Both the position numbers and the translations under genes were made by a program. Of a stretch of DNA of 64,000 nt, positions 1 to 7,998 are shown piece after piece. The notes below the pieces were generated by a model. That model had not been told where the DNA came from. It did no database searches and was given only the letters and a program-made list of their open reading frames with translations. How positions within the stretch are numbered: the first letter of the stretch is position 1; each line of letters begins with the position of its first letter. Source of the stretch: JAMXLO01 sp963749575. GTDB taxonomy: Bacteria > Pseudomonadota > Alphaproteobacteria > Acetobacterales > Acetobacteraceae. The stretch is taken from positions 248,001 to 312,000 of the forward strand of contig CAVVNM010000013.1 in assembly GCA_963749575.1 (NCBI GenBank), read 5' to 3'.

Positions 1-434
1 GCGTCAGTGATGAGAGCGTTAGGTGGAATCGGCGGCACCGAGAGATAGAGCACTGGCAACAGGAGGCTCCGATTGATGGTACGGCCATTCATGGTGGTGA
101 TCACCAGATTCACCGTGTAGATCGTCCCTGGCTGGCCGCCTGAGAGCCACAGGATTGCGACTGCGCCATCGGTGGTTGCGGTGCTCAGTGTGAGATCGCC
201 CGGGTTGGCGGGCTCGATCGTCACATCGAGCGTGGCGATGGCATCGCCGTCGTTGCCAACCAGCGCTGGCGAAATGTCGAACTGGTAGTCTAGCACGTCG
301 GCGGGGTCCTTGGTCGGCCAGTTCAGTGGCGCGGGGGCCACCGCAGCGGATCCGCGCGGCACCGGGATGAAGGAATCCAGTACGACGGTTCGTGCGTTGC
401 TGGGTTTCCAGACGTGTGTTGCTGGAGTGGGCAT
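1..434 (-). CDS. Phage fibre-tail adaptor-like protein (partial, 3' end outside window)
   Basis: The reading frame opens at an ATG at 434 with AGGA six bases upstream and stays open to the left edge, giving at least 144 residues. The N-terminus is short and polar (MPTPATHVWKPSNARTV). The central part is a beta-rich immunoglobulin-like segment with patterns such as LTLSTATTDGAVAILWLSGG followed by a TIYTVNLVITT strand. This resembles the small adaptor domain that joins fibres to the baseplate in many proteobacterial prophages. It is the last visible gene of the leftward tail cassette, downstream of the fibre genes, which fits that role. The family assignment is from memory of the pattern and is moderate. 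Confidence 0.6.
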   Translation of the reverse strand, partial: MPTPATHVWKPSNARTVVLDSFIPVPRGSAAVAPAPLNWPTKDPADVLDYQFDISPALVGNDGDAIATLDVTIEPANPGDLTLSTATTDGAVAILWLSGGQPGTIYTVNLVITTMNGRTINRSLLLPVLYLSVPPIPPNALITD

Positions 435-461
435 GCCAGTATCCTGATTGGAGTGCCAAGT

Positions 462-728
462 TCAGCTCTTGCCGGATAGCGTTGCGAGCTGTGCGCTGAT
501 TGCGGCAAGCTGCGTCTGCAGCTCGGCGATGCTCGGGGCCGGTGCGACCGGCGGTGGCGCGGGTGGCGGCGTGAAATTCGCTCCGTCGAAATGCCAACCC
601 GCGGCAATGCTTGCCCGCGACGAGACGTCTACCCAGACAAGAGCGGGGTGAAATAGGCTGGTGATCTCACCGTCGGTCGTTAGCAACTCAGCGACCAGTC
701 CGTCCTGAATACGTGCATAGACCTTCAT
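462..728 (-). CDS. Small prophage tail-fibre-associated protein
   Basis: This is an 88-residue protein starting MKVYARIQDGLVAELLTT. The start at 728 is preferred because AGGA lies six bases upstream; an ATG two codons earlier would sit on top of that site. The N-terminal half reads like the short domain found at the start of fibre or fibre-assembly proteins: VYARIQDG, then a WVDVSS motif and a WHFDG motif. A proline-rich linker follows (about residues 58-67), then a short alpha-helical heptad tail (IAELQTQLAAISAQLATL) that could form a coiled coil. It lies between the large fibre gene and the adaptor gene. The exact function is unknown. Confidence 0.65.
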   Translation of the reverse strand: MKVYARIQDGLVAELLTTDGEITSLFHPALVWVDVSSRASIAAGWHFDGANFTPPPAPPPVAPAPSIAELQTQLAAISAQLATLSGKS

Positions 729-736
729 CGACATTC

Positions 737-1990
737 CTACCATCTGACCACGACGAGGCCAGGCGCTCCTGCGGCACCGTCGTATGACGTGGCACTGTTC
801 GCGCCCGTACCTGCGCCGGATGCGCCGCCGCCCGGGAAGTTGCCCGGCAAACCGGTTGTCCCGCTGTTTCGACTGCCGCACATCGGGGCGGCGCCGCCGA
901 GGCCGCCTTGATTCAGAACGCCCGCCTGACCTGAGGAGCCTGTGATGTTCACGTCACCGCCGGTGCCGGTCCCACCCGGCGCTGCACCGTTCTGCGGGTT
1001 TCCCACGCTGGCGAGCGAGTTCAGGAGGCCGCCTGATGCGCTGACATAGGGGCCGAAGCTGGACGTTCCACCGAACCCGGGCGGCGCTCCAGCGACCAGG
1101 CCAGCGGCGCCGCCAACTCCGATAGTGACCGAGATCGACTGAGCCGCGATCAGTCCTGTTATGCGCTTGCGTGAGTAACCGCCACCGGCGCCGCCACCGC
1201 TCGGTATGCTGCCGGACGAGGCGTAACTTCCCGATCCGCCGCCCCAGACCTCGACTTCCACCTGAGAGACACCGGCAGGCACGGTGAAGTTTGCGTTGCT
1301 GAGAAAGGTCTGCACGCCCGAAGCGAACCCTGGTCGCAGCGCTGGAAGCTTCCACGTCAGAAACGGCGCGGTCGACAACTGCGCAATACTTGTTGGTCCG
1401 ATCGCCGTCTGGCCGTAGGACACGGTGACGACGTACAAGCCCACCCAGGCGTTGTCGATAAGCGGCGTGGTCTGGGAACCGGAATTGGCGGGGGCGCCCG
1501 CCTTGGCCTGGAGTTGCACACGCTGAATACGACAGGTGTTCTGTGCTACACCGGAGTTGTCCGAGCCGCTGTACGGCTGTGCCGGGCTGGCCGCGTTATA
1601 GTAGGGCAGCACGACCGGGTTGGTGTCGCTTTCCAATAGCGCGGCCTGAATCAGGTAGTTGATCGACTGACCGGAGGAAGCTGCCGCCGCGAGCGTGAAC
1701 GACGTGGCGGTGAGGTTGATCCCGAGCTTCACCAATGGGTCTGTTGCGTCCGCTGGCAGCGATCCATAGGCGAGGGTATCGACCACGGACAACTGGGTGA
1801 TGCTTCCGGGTCCCACCGTCACGGTCAGCGATGCCGGTGCCGTCGGCGAACAGGCCAATCCATCGACAACCGTGTTGCTGCCAAGTACCGCCTGGGCGAG
1901 GTAGCCCAGTGCGACCATACTGTTCCGGTTTGTATTGAGAATATCGGTGTCTAGCGGGATGCTTCCCGGATATACCAGGATTCTGTCCAT
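737..1990 (-). CDS. Phage tail fibre protein with glycine-rich C-terminal domain
   Basis: The protein has 417 residues. The ATG at 1990 is preceded by AGAGAGG at good spacing. Residues 1-50 (MDRILVYPGSIPLDTDIL) match the conserved N-terminal attachment segment of prophage fibres. Residues 50-225 form a Ser/Thr/Ala-rich shaft. From about residue 230 comes a domain beginning FTVPAGVSQVEVEVWGGG. It is extremely glycine-rich (runs of GGAGGG, GGTGTGG, GGLGG) and ends in GAAGAPGLVVVRW. This architecture is typical of a polyglycine-sandwich receptor-binding tip, so the protein probably decides host-surface binding. It sits downstream of the baseplate genes, as expected for a fibre. Confidence 0.85.
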   Translation of the reverse strand: MDRILVYPGSIPLDTDILNTNRNSMVALGYLAQAVLGSNTVVDGLACSPTAPASLTVTVGPGSITQLSVVDTLAYGSLPADATDPLVKLGINLTATSFTLAAAASSGQSINYLIQAALLESDTNPVVLPYYNAASPAQPYSGSDNSGVAQNTCRIQRVQLQAKAGAPANSGSQTTPLIDNAWVGLYVVTVSYGQTAIGPTSIAQLSTAPFLTWKLPALRPGFASGVQTFLSNANFTVPAGVSQVEVEVWGGGSGSYASSGSIPSGGGAGGGYSRKRITGLIAAQSISVTIGVGGAAGLVAGAPPGFGGTSSFGPYVSASGGLLNSLASVGNPQNGAAPGGTGTGGDVNITGSSGQAGVLNQGGLGGAAPMCGSRNSGTTGLPGNFPGGGASGAGTGANSATSYDGAAGAPGLVVVRW

Positions 1991-2020
1991 GAGGTCCTCT
2001 CTGCTGATCGTGGAACCAGC

Positions 2021-2698
2021 TCAGTTGGTGATCCTGGTCCAACCGATGGCGGCAACCGGCAGAACGTCCGCGACGGCCGCATAGATGTCCTGATCCGTCA
2101 CCTGACCCTGCATCATATCCAGGCTGGCATATTCGATGGCGCCCAGACCGTAACCGCCTGCTGGCCAACCCCAACCTGCGACCGTGGCAATGCCGCTGCC
2201 AATCGGGCGGAAGGCTGTGATGAAGCACTGAAATGGCAGGGTGAGGCTGCCCCATCCACCGCCGCCGCCGTAGCCGACCCCCCCTCCGCCGGAACCGCTC
2301 CACGATGCGTAGCCGCCAGTATCGGTCGATCGGGCTGGTTCGAACACAATCGGCACGCGACCAGTGAGATCCTGCAGCGCTGCAACGATCGCACCTCGTG
2401 TTCCGCGCTCCCGGAACAGTTCCCGCCGAATCCGATTGCGAAATACCGCGTCGTCTTGTCCTGTCCGCCTGATCAACCGGTCGCCGAAGAAGTCTTGCGC
2501 GATGATGTCCAACCAGACATCTGTCGCAGTGGCGATCCGCGTCTGTGCCTTCACATACTGCAACAGTTGGTAGACCCAGCTCCAACCGGACGCGAGACCG
2601 CCCAGCAGGCCATCCAGCACGGGAGCACTGTCTGGGAACCAGCGCGTCGGCAGCGCGGTACGAAGCCGTGCCAGCATGTCCTGTTGGTCGCCGGTCAT
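2021..2698 (-). CDS. Baseplate wedge protein, gpI/YmfQ-like
   Basis: The protein has 225 residues, starting MTGDQQDMLARLRTALP. The N-terminal part (ARLRTALPTRWFPD, then GLASGWSWVYQLLQYVKAQTRIATATDVWLD) is characteristic of P2 gpI/Mu gp48-like baseplate proteins that follow gpJ. A glycine/tryptophan-rich insert occupies about residues 128-150. Its stop lies about 30 bases before the fibre gene, and its start lies next to the gpJ stop. Position and N-terminal pattern support a tail-tip assembly role. The Gly-rich insert is unusual for the family and may have been acquired to contact the fibre. Confidence 0.7.
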   Translation of the reverse strand: MTGDQQDMLARLRTALPTRWFPDSAPVLDGLLGGLASGWSWVYQLLQYVKAQTRIATATDVWLDIIAQDFFGDRLIRRTGQDDAVFRNRIRRELFRERGTRGAIVAALQDLTGRVPIVFEPARSTDTGGYASWSGSGGGGVGYGGGGGWGSLTLPFQCFITAFRPIGSGIATVAGWGWPAGGYGLGAIEYASLDMMQGQVTDQDIYAAVADVLPVAAIGWTRITN

Positions 2699-2699
2699 G

Positions 2700-3824
2700 T
2701 CAGTTCACCGCGATGATGCCGGCTTTCACGACACCGGTGGCGGGAACTACGATGTCGCCCGCGCTGCTGTTCGCCAGCACGGCACTGACATTGACAACCA
2801 TTGGGCTCGCCGCATAGGCGATCTGAGCAAGCCTGGTCAGCGGGAGGTCTGCGCCGATTGGCAGGCTGTTGATGTATGAGCTGATTGCGGTGCCGACGAG
2901 CGCCTGAACCGGAGCCTTGGTGGTTCCGACGGGGACGGTAACGGTCATGGAAACATCGACCGCCAGTACCGTGGGCGGCTGAACGCTGAAGATCGAACCC
3001 ACTGGTCGCATCGCATCGATTGCGGCCTGCACTGTGCCCAGAAGTGCGGTCGAGGGACTGCCGGATCCGTCATCGACAGTCACCAGGAAGCTGCCCATAA
3101 ATGCCTGCCCCGATGGATCGATGTTCTCCTGAATGGTGTAATTTAGTCCCTGCTGTATGCTGCTGATGGCGTAACCCACTGCGATCGGCGTGGCGCGCGA
3201 GCGGCTGGCGATGAAATTGCGAAAGCAACTCCTGAATGCATCATCAGACTCGGCGTCGAGACCATTTTGAAACGCGTTTGCATTGTTGACGGAGTCAATG
3301 CCTGGCAACGCCGACGCCAGCAGCGTGATGGTGTTGGCCTGCACGTTGCCGGCGCTCCCGGGAGTTTGAGACGCGACCGGCACATCCAGGGACGCAATGC
3401 CGCTAGCCACGACATATCCACTGCTGGCCGCCGACCAGGCTGGCTGCGACGTGTCCGTGCATACGACAAAAGTTTGTGTGCCGTCCGAGGTACGAACCAG
3501 CGCACCCGCAGAGATCAGGGCGGTCATAGCTGGCGTGAACCGCGAGAATGTCACGGTTCCGGTGGCAGCGACCGCGGAGAGCCGTGTCAATGTGAGATCC
3601 GCCATCCAGCTATCCAAATCGGCTCCATCACTCGTGGCCGCGCGTGTGGTTCGCAGCACCAGCAAAATGAGCCATTGCATCCAAAGACCGATCGAGGCAT
3701 TGGCCTCCAGGACCGCGCGTAGTGTGGACCCCACCGTCAGGTCGAGAAGCTGCATGGCGGATGCCTCCACGGCAGCCGCCATGGATTGCACAAGCGTATT
3801 GAAAGTCCGGAGCGGGAGTTGCAT
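2700..3824 (-). CDS. Baseplate assembly protein J (gp47/Mu-like)
   Basis: The protein has 374 residues, starting MQLPLRTFNTLVQSMAAAV. It has the usual gpJ layout: an N-terminal helical segment ending in LDSWMADLTLTRL, a central beta domain with VPVASQTPGSAGNVQANTI (the conserved baseplate-J core), then the DDAFRSCFRNFIASRSRAT segment and a C-terminal domain with PVGSIFSVQPPTVLAVDVS. Length and domain order match Mu gp47 and P2 gpJ families, which form the baseplate wedge and trigger sheath contraction. It lies directly after the gp25-like gene, as in nearly all contractile tails. Confidence 0.92.
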   Translation of the reverse strand: MQLPLRTFNTLVQSMAAAVEASAMQLLDLTVGSTLRAVLEANASIGLWMQWLILLVLRTTRAATSDGADLDSWMADLTLTRLSAVAATGTVTFSRFTPAMTALISAGALVRTSDGTQTFVVCTDTSQPAWSAASSGYVVASGIASLDVPVASQTPGSAGNVQANTITLLASALPGIDSVNNANAFQNGLDAESDDAFRSCFRNFIASRSRATPIAVGYAISSIQQGLNYTIQENIDPSGQAFMGSFLVTVDDGSGSPSTALLGTVQAAIDAMRPVGSIFSVQPPTVLAVDVSMTVTVPVGTTKAPVQALVGTAISSYINSLPIGADLPLTRLAQIAYAASPMVVNVSAVLANSSAGDIVVPATGVVKAGIIAVN

Positions 3825-3827
3825 GGT

Positions 3828-4205
3828 CTAGTTCGATATTGAGAAAGAAATGACCTGTGTCTGGCTGGTCTCGGCGTCTACGTAGCGAATATATACGTAG
3901 ACCGTGCCGGATGCCCCTCCAGGCGCGACCTGGACATCGATCAACGGTTCAGGTTGCCGCGCGACCGTCGACTCCTTGAAAACCTGACTGCGTACCACGG
4001 CCCTGATCTGCAACAGATTGACCGGCTGGCCAATGAAGCGTGCCAGGCCGGCGCCATAGTCGAGCTGCCAGATGTAGTCGCCGGGGTTCGTGAGAAGGCG
4101 CCGCAGCACTCGCTGTTGGCCGAGCAATGGACCGGACACGGCGCCGATGTCGCCGGTGGGGCCTATCACGAGATCAGATCCCCATTGGTGCGATGCGTCA
4201 GCCAC
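3828..4205 (-). CDS. Baseplate wedge protein gp25/gpW family
   Basis: The protein has 125 residues and begins with GTG at 4205. The GSDLVIGPTGDIGAVSG N-terminus, the QRVLRRLLTNPGDYIW motif and the RFIGQPVNLLQIRAVVRSQV helix are typical of the gp25-like lysozyme-fold family without lysozyme activity. In contractile tails this protein nucleates the sheath at the baseplate. The gene is packed between gpV and gpJ with a few bases on each side, which is the conserved order. Length is normal for the family. Confidence 0.9.
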   Translation of the reverse strand: MADASHQWGSDLVIGPTGDIGAVSGPLLGQQRVLRRLLTNPGDYIWQLDYGAGLARFIGQPVNLLQIRAVVRSQVFKESTVARQPEPLIDVQVAPGGASGTVYVYIRYVDAETSQTQVISFSISN

Positions 4206-4210
4206 AAAGC

Positions 4211-4726
4211 TTAGTCCGTGGGATTGGGAACACTCGTCGTGCCTCCGCGGGAATCAGCGTGCGTGTGCGTATCGTAATGTCCCCGCAGACGCGACAGAGA
4301 TCCCTGCTGATCGTAGACATCACCCGCGACGTGAAGGTCGCCGTGCATCTGGATCGTTCCGTCATTCTGCAGTTTGATAAAACTGCCCGAGGTGTGAATC
4401 AGCCACAGTTCACCAACCGGTGTAGCGGGGGGGGTCTGTGTATTCGAGAACGCGCGCCCTACAATGATGCCATGTTCAGCGTCACCCTCCTGTGCCAGGA
4501 TGAGGACCTGATCACCGGGAGATGGCGGGCAGTACAACCCCCAGCCCGCGCCGACCCAGGGCGAAAGAACAGGCAACCAGCCAGTAAGCACACCTTCGGG
4601 CTGTAGAGTGACCCGCGCCGTCGCGGCGGTCGGGTTCACTGATGTGACTGTAGCGAAGCGCGGCTGGCCACCGCCCTGATCCAGCGCGCCCGCGTGCTGC
4701 TTGATAAGATTGAGGAGCCGGTCCAT
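4211..4726 (-). CDS. Baseplate spike protein gpV-like
   Basis: The protein has 171 residues. The N-terminal part (to about residue 85) is an OB-like domain with FATVTSVNPTAATARVTLQ and the PPSPGDQVLILAQEGD motif of phage spike/VgrG gp5 folds. The middle has a repeat-like beta strand (SFIKLQNDGTIQMHGDLHVAGDV). The end holds HYDTHTHADS, a histidine pair like the HxH that binds iron at the apex of P2 gpV, followed by a short PNPTD tail. It is probably the membrane-piercing needle of the tail. It sits between gpD and gp25. Confidence 0.88.
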   Translation of the reverse strand: MDRLLNLIKQHAGALDQGGGQPRFATVTSVNPTAATARVTLQPEGVLTGWLPVLSPWVGAGWGLYCPPSPGDQVLILAQEGDAEHGIIVGRAFSNTQTPPATPVGELWLIHTSGSFIKLQNDGTIQMHGDLHVAGDVYDQQGSLSRLRGHYDTHTHADSRGGTTSVPNPTD

Positions 4727-4729
4727 GCG

Positions 4730-5812
4730 CTACGCCGTGTCGCTGGACATGGTCGTTTCGGTGCGCGGCGAGGAGTTTTTTGCAAGAATATGCTCGGTTA
4801 ATCCGCCATTTTGGCTCAGGCGGCGTTCGATAACATCAATGAAGTAGGCTTGATCGAATTCCGTGCCGGTGCCTTCCAGCGCGATCACGCTGCGGGGGCT
4901 TAATACAAGTTCGCCAGGCATGCTGATCCTGACAGTACGTTCATGACGTGTCAGTTCAGCAAGCTTTCGTTGGGCAAGTTTCAGTGCGTCGTCTGGCGTC
5001 AGATTGGGCTGCACGAAGACATAGCGCTGTAGAGGTCCGTTGGATCGTCCGGTCGCATTGCGGCCGGTCGCACGCGCTCGTTGCACGAATGCGCTGTTCT
5101 GTCGCGAGTTCCAGCTCTTGACCACCACTTCGATATCGCGCGCAAGGGTCAACGATCGCTCCAACTTGAGATCGATTACGTCGTCCGGTCGCAATGACAC
5201 GGGATTGGCAGGCAGTGCCGTAGGCTGAAAATACAGAGCCTGGCCCTGGACGAACACGTCAAAACCCTCATGTCGTGCCAGGAAGACCAGGAGATCCCAC
5301 TCCGTGGTCGCATGGCTGAATTGGTCGAGCGTGATGCGGTCATGCTCGCTCTGATAATACCGTCCCACCGGAGTTGTGGTGGGCGAAACGTGTGATGCCA
5401 GATTATGGCGCCCCGCCACCAGCGAGGCAATCTCGCTCGACGTGCGATTGGCGAACGTCTCCTGAGTGCGAGCCTCTATCAGCGAGGCCGTGAGATCTCG
5501 TCCGTCAAGGTGCGCCAATCCGAGCATTGGATTGATGCTAACGCAGTCAACGGCTCCCTGCACCAGACTGGTGAATGATGCGCCTCCGTCGAGACTGAAT
5601 AGGACGTCCAGCATGATGTCGGGTTCACTGGCCCAGAACGACGCTGCGGCCCACGGGTCGATGCCAAGCGCGATCGAGACACTGAACCGATCCGCAGCAT
5701 AGTAGTTGTTGGAGACAACCTCGGCTTCCATCGCGCCGGCGACGACCTGGCCGTTCGCGACGACCCGCAAGGTCGGCGCACGCCAGGCGGCTTGCGGATT
5801 ACTGAGCTGCAA
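4730..5812 (-). CDS. Tail hub protein gpD (late control D-like)
   Basis: The protein belongs to the phage late-control D/gp27 hub family. Features include an N-terminal APTLRVVANGQ strand, LDGRDLTASLIEAR near residue 100, the SEIASLVAGRHNLA helix and the YYQSEHDRITLDQFSHATTEWD region that opens the second barrel. The open frame extends to an ATG at 5848, but that would overlap gpX by 50 bases. The TTG at 5812 has AGGAGG four to five bases upstream and overlaps gpX by only 14 bases, so I prefer it (360 residues). The hub joins the tube to the spike encoded next. Confidence 0.85.
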   Translation of the reverse strand: MQLSNPQAAWRAPTLRVVANGQVVAGAMEAEVVSNNYYAADRFSVSIALGIDPWAAASFWASEPDIMLDVLFSLDGGASFTSLVQGAVDCVSINPMLGLAHLDGRDLTASLIEARTQETFANRTSSEIASLVAGRHNLASHVSPTTTPVGRYYQSEHDRITLDQFSHATTEWDLLVFLARHEGFDVFVQGQALYFQPTALPANPVSLRPDDVIDLKLERSLTLARDIEVVVKSWNSRQNSAFVQRARATGRNATGRSNGPLQRYVFVQPNLTPDDALKLAQRKLAELTRHERTVRISMPGELVLSPRSVIALEGTGTEFDQAYFIDVIERRLSQNGGLTEHILAKNSSPRTETTMSSDTA

Positions 5813-5984
5813 CGCCTCCTCCAGCACTGGGATCGATGTCCGGTACAAGCAACGTCGTCACGCCTACGAGCATCGGGTCCGAAAGCTCGTTGAGTTCGGC
5901 GATCCTTATCCATTGGGTCGCATCAGCTAGTTGTGCGGCGGCTATACGAAACAGGTTGCCGCCGACAACAGTAATGGTTTTCAC
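5799..5984 (-). CDS. Tail protein X (LysM-like)
   Basis: This is a 61-residue protein starting at a GTG codon at 5984 (MKTITVVGGNLFRIAAAQL). It has the single LysM-like fold of gpX: ITVVGGNLFRIAAAQLADATQWIRIAELN followed by DPMLVGVTTLLVPD. In Mu- and P2-type tails this protein lies immediately before gpD and is thought to help position the hub. The start overlaps the stop of the upstream tail gene (TGA at 5987-5989), and its stop overlaps the gpD start, so the genes look translationally coupled. Confidence 0.8.
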   Translation of the reverse strand: MKTITVVGGNLFRIAAAQLADATQWIRIAELNELSDPMLVGVTTLLVPDIDPSAGGGVAAQ

Positions 5985-5986
5985 GG

Positions 5987-6727
5987 TCAGGTACTGGCAT
6001 TTGCAAGATTCGCCGCCGTGCGGCGGACGTAGGCGTCGGCGGAAATCAACGAGCTGAGCTGACCTGTGGCATCCGTCGCAGCAAGTAGGTTTGTCACGCC
6101 GACTTGCGCGGAGCCGGCCTCCGCGACACTTATTCCTGCGAGTGTAGCGTTCGCCGCCCCAACGGACGTGGCAATGGAGGACTGGGTGTCGGAGAGGCAG
6201 GATAAAGCAGCGGTGTAGGCTTCCGTGCCACGTATGGTGGCGCCAGGTGCGCCGAGCGCAGTCTGCAGTGGTGACAAATCCATGCCGGCGCTTGATGCGA
6301 AACCTGTTGCTGTGCCGATATCCGCCGATACGGCGGTGGCGAGCGAAACGGATGGCTGCAAGAGTGCCGACGCCTCGTCCTGAACAACTGTGCAGACGAT
6401 CCGGTACGGGATCCACCAACCGTTGCGATAATCGGCACGAAAGTCGCTAATCAGAACGGTGTAGAACAGCACGTCCTACGTGAGGGGCAAGGCCATGCCC
6501 ACGACACGCAGCGCGTCGACACTACGGGCACGCAGAGTTGCGTCCGGACCGGTAAAGATGCCCGCGAAGCTGATCTGTGCATCGTCGCGTCCCAGTGTGT
6601 CGATCACTCGGGATCCACCTGGTAGACGGTGCAAGGCGAGGCGCTGCCTGCCGCCGAAGTTGATCGCAGGCGGAAGCTCAAAGTCCTGAAAGACAATTGG
6701 ACCAAGCAGCAGCACAACATCAGACAT
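5987..6727 (-). pseudogene. Tail protein interrupted by an in-frame amber codon
   Basis: From the ATG at 6727 (MSDVVLLLGPIVFQDFELP) one frame runs leftward to 5987, broken only by TAG at 6476-6478. The upstream part has 83 residues and ends MALPLT. The downstream part continues in the same frame as DVLFYTVLISDFRADYRN and GWWIPYRIVCTVV for 162 residues. No base is gained or lost. From memory, related prophage proteins read PLTWD at this place, so TGG to TAG is the simplest change; this should be checked. The gene lies between a small tail gene and gpX. The full protein (about 246 residues) is a conserved tail component of unknown role. A GTG at 6472 could restart the second half. Confidence 0.75.
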
Positions 6728-6905
6728 TGGCCTTACCACTTGTTGCGGCAGCCATGTTTTCGTGTGGATTGGTGGCGTCCTGCTGCTCCGTCTTGCCGTC
6801 GACGTGGAACGACACGCGGATCGCAATCGGCGCTGCCTCCGCCGTGAGGTTCGGTGGTGTTTCGTCACCGAACCAGAGGATGAAGGGGATGCGGAGATCT
6901 TCCAT
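6720..6905 (-). CDS. Small prophage tail protein of unknown function
   Basis: The protein has 61 residues, starting MEDLRIPFILWFGDETPP. The ATG at 6905 has GGAG nine bases upstream. The stop overlaps the start of the next gene by eight bases (6720-6727), so the two are probably co-translated. The sequence is beta-rich with APIAIRVSFHVDG and a polar tail. I do not recognise the family. The position directly after the tape-measure-like gene suggests a tail-tip or tape-associated protein. Confidence 0.65.
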   Translation of the reverse strand: MEDLRIPFILWFGDETPPNLTAEAAPIAIRVSFHVDGKTEQQDATNPHENMAAATSGKANV

Positions 6906-6909
6906 GTGC

Positions 6910-7998
6910 TCAAGCTCCGGTTGGCGCGCCGGGATAGGTGGCACTTATTCGCGGATCGATGCCGGTCGTCATTGAGCCAGGTCGCGAGGCGTGTCTCTCA
7001 AGGTGATCGATCATCCAGCGGCCGAGCTGGGCGCTATCCAGCACGAGCACGCCCTGTCGCGGTTCTGATTCGGGCCGCGACAGTTCGGCGGACGCCGACT
7101 GTGACCCGTCAGGCTGCGTCGACGCGTCGGTTGTGGTGCCGGACGGCACAGTCATGGTGACCCTGGACCTGTCACGCCGTGTAGCGGCTTGCGGAACGGA
7201 CACGCCGTTGGCCATGTGTGACACCGGCAATTCTGCGTCCACAAACGGCGCGGGGATGTCGGTGGTTGCTTGCGACGGACCGACAGGCGCCATCGCTCCG
7301 ATGACGATCTGCTCCGTTCGGACGTCCTGCTGTGTCCGGACTGCGTCAGACATCGGCATCGGCGCCACGACCGCCGGCGACGGGCCGGCATCCGGCCGTA
7401 GCATTCGGACCATTTGCGGCATCCTTGGGGCAATCGATGGTTCCGCGACTGTGCCGGAGCTGCTTGATGACAGTTCTGGTGGAGTTAAAGTAGTCGGGGC
7501 AGTCACTATGCCGGAGGTGGAACGTGTCGCAGCCTTCGTCGAAGTGGGCGCGTCGGGTGGTACCATCAGCACTCTTTGACCCAAGAGCGGTCGAGATGGC
7601 GGCATGCTTTTGTCAAGCCTGGGCGTATTTGGAGGAAGCTGTGGCGTTGTACAATCGGATTCTTCTTGCAATCCAGGAACATGCCGCATATTCGCTCGAA
7701 GGGCTGCCGGACTCAGTGTCTGTTCAGGAAGGTCCGATCGCACGGGTTCCAAATACTCTTCATGCGGAGGCCGAGCACGCAAGGGGGCGGCGATCGGTGC
7801 GACGTTCGTGTTGAACGGGTCCAATGACTTGCCCAGCTGCGACATCGCCTGCAACATTGCTCCGCTGGCGGAGACCGTGCGGTCCAGAGCCGTCAGCTCC
7901 GGCGCCAGCATGGCGATGGCATCTGATACGCCGTGGTTCAGCGCAAGCCGGGCGCCTGTCGCCGTGGCGTCGCTTTCGATCGCGTTTACGAATTCCAA
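6910..7998 (-). CDS. Tape-measure-like tail protein, short and Pro/Ser-rich
   Basis: The protein has 362 residues, starting MEFVNAIESDATATGARLA. Residues 1-60 are helical (IAMLAPELTALDRTVSAS, then GAMLQAMSQLGKSLD). Residues 70-310 are low-complexity Pro/Ser/Thr-rich. The C-terminus is again ordered (QLGRWMIDHLERHASRPGS, then IDPRISATYPGAP). It follows the frameshifting chaperone gene, the canonical slot for a tape measure, but it is far shorter than most and its middle lacks coiled coil. It may be a minimal tape measure or an adaptor in that slot. The function is inferred from position only. Confidence 0.6.
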   Translation of the reverse strand: MEFVNAIESDATATGARLALNHGVSDAIAMLAPELTALDRTVSASGAMLQAMSQLGKSLDPFNTNVAPIAAPLRARPPHEEYLEPVRSDLPEQTLSPAALRANMRHVPGLQEESDCTTPQLPPNTPRLDKSMPPSRPLLGQRVLMVPPDAPTSTKAATRSTSGIVTAPTTLTPPELSSSSSGTVAEPSIAPRMPQMVRMLRPDAGPSPAVVAPMPMSDAVRTQQDVRTEQIVIGAMAPVGPSQATTDIPAPFVDAELPVSHMANGVSVPQAATRRDRSRVTMTVPSGTTTDASTQPDGSQSASAELSRPESEPRQGVLVLDSAQLGRWMIDHLERHASRPGSMTTGIDPRISATYPGAPTGA

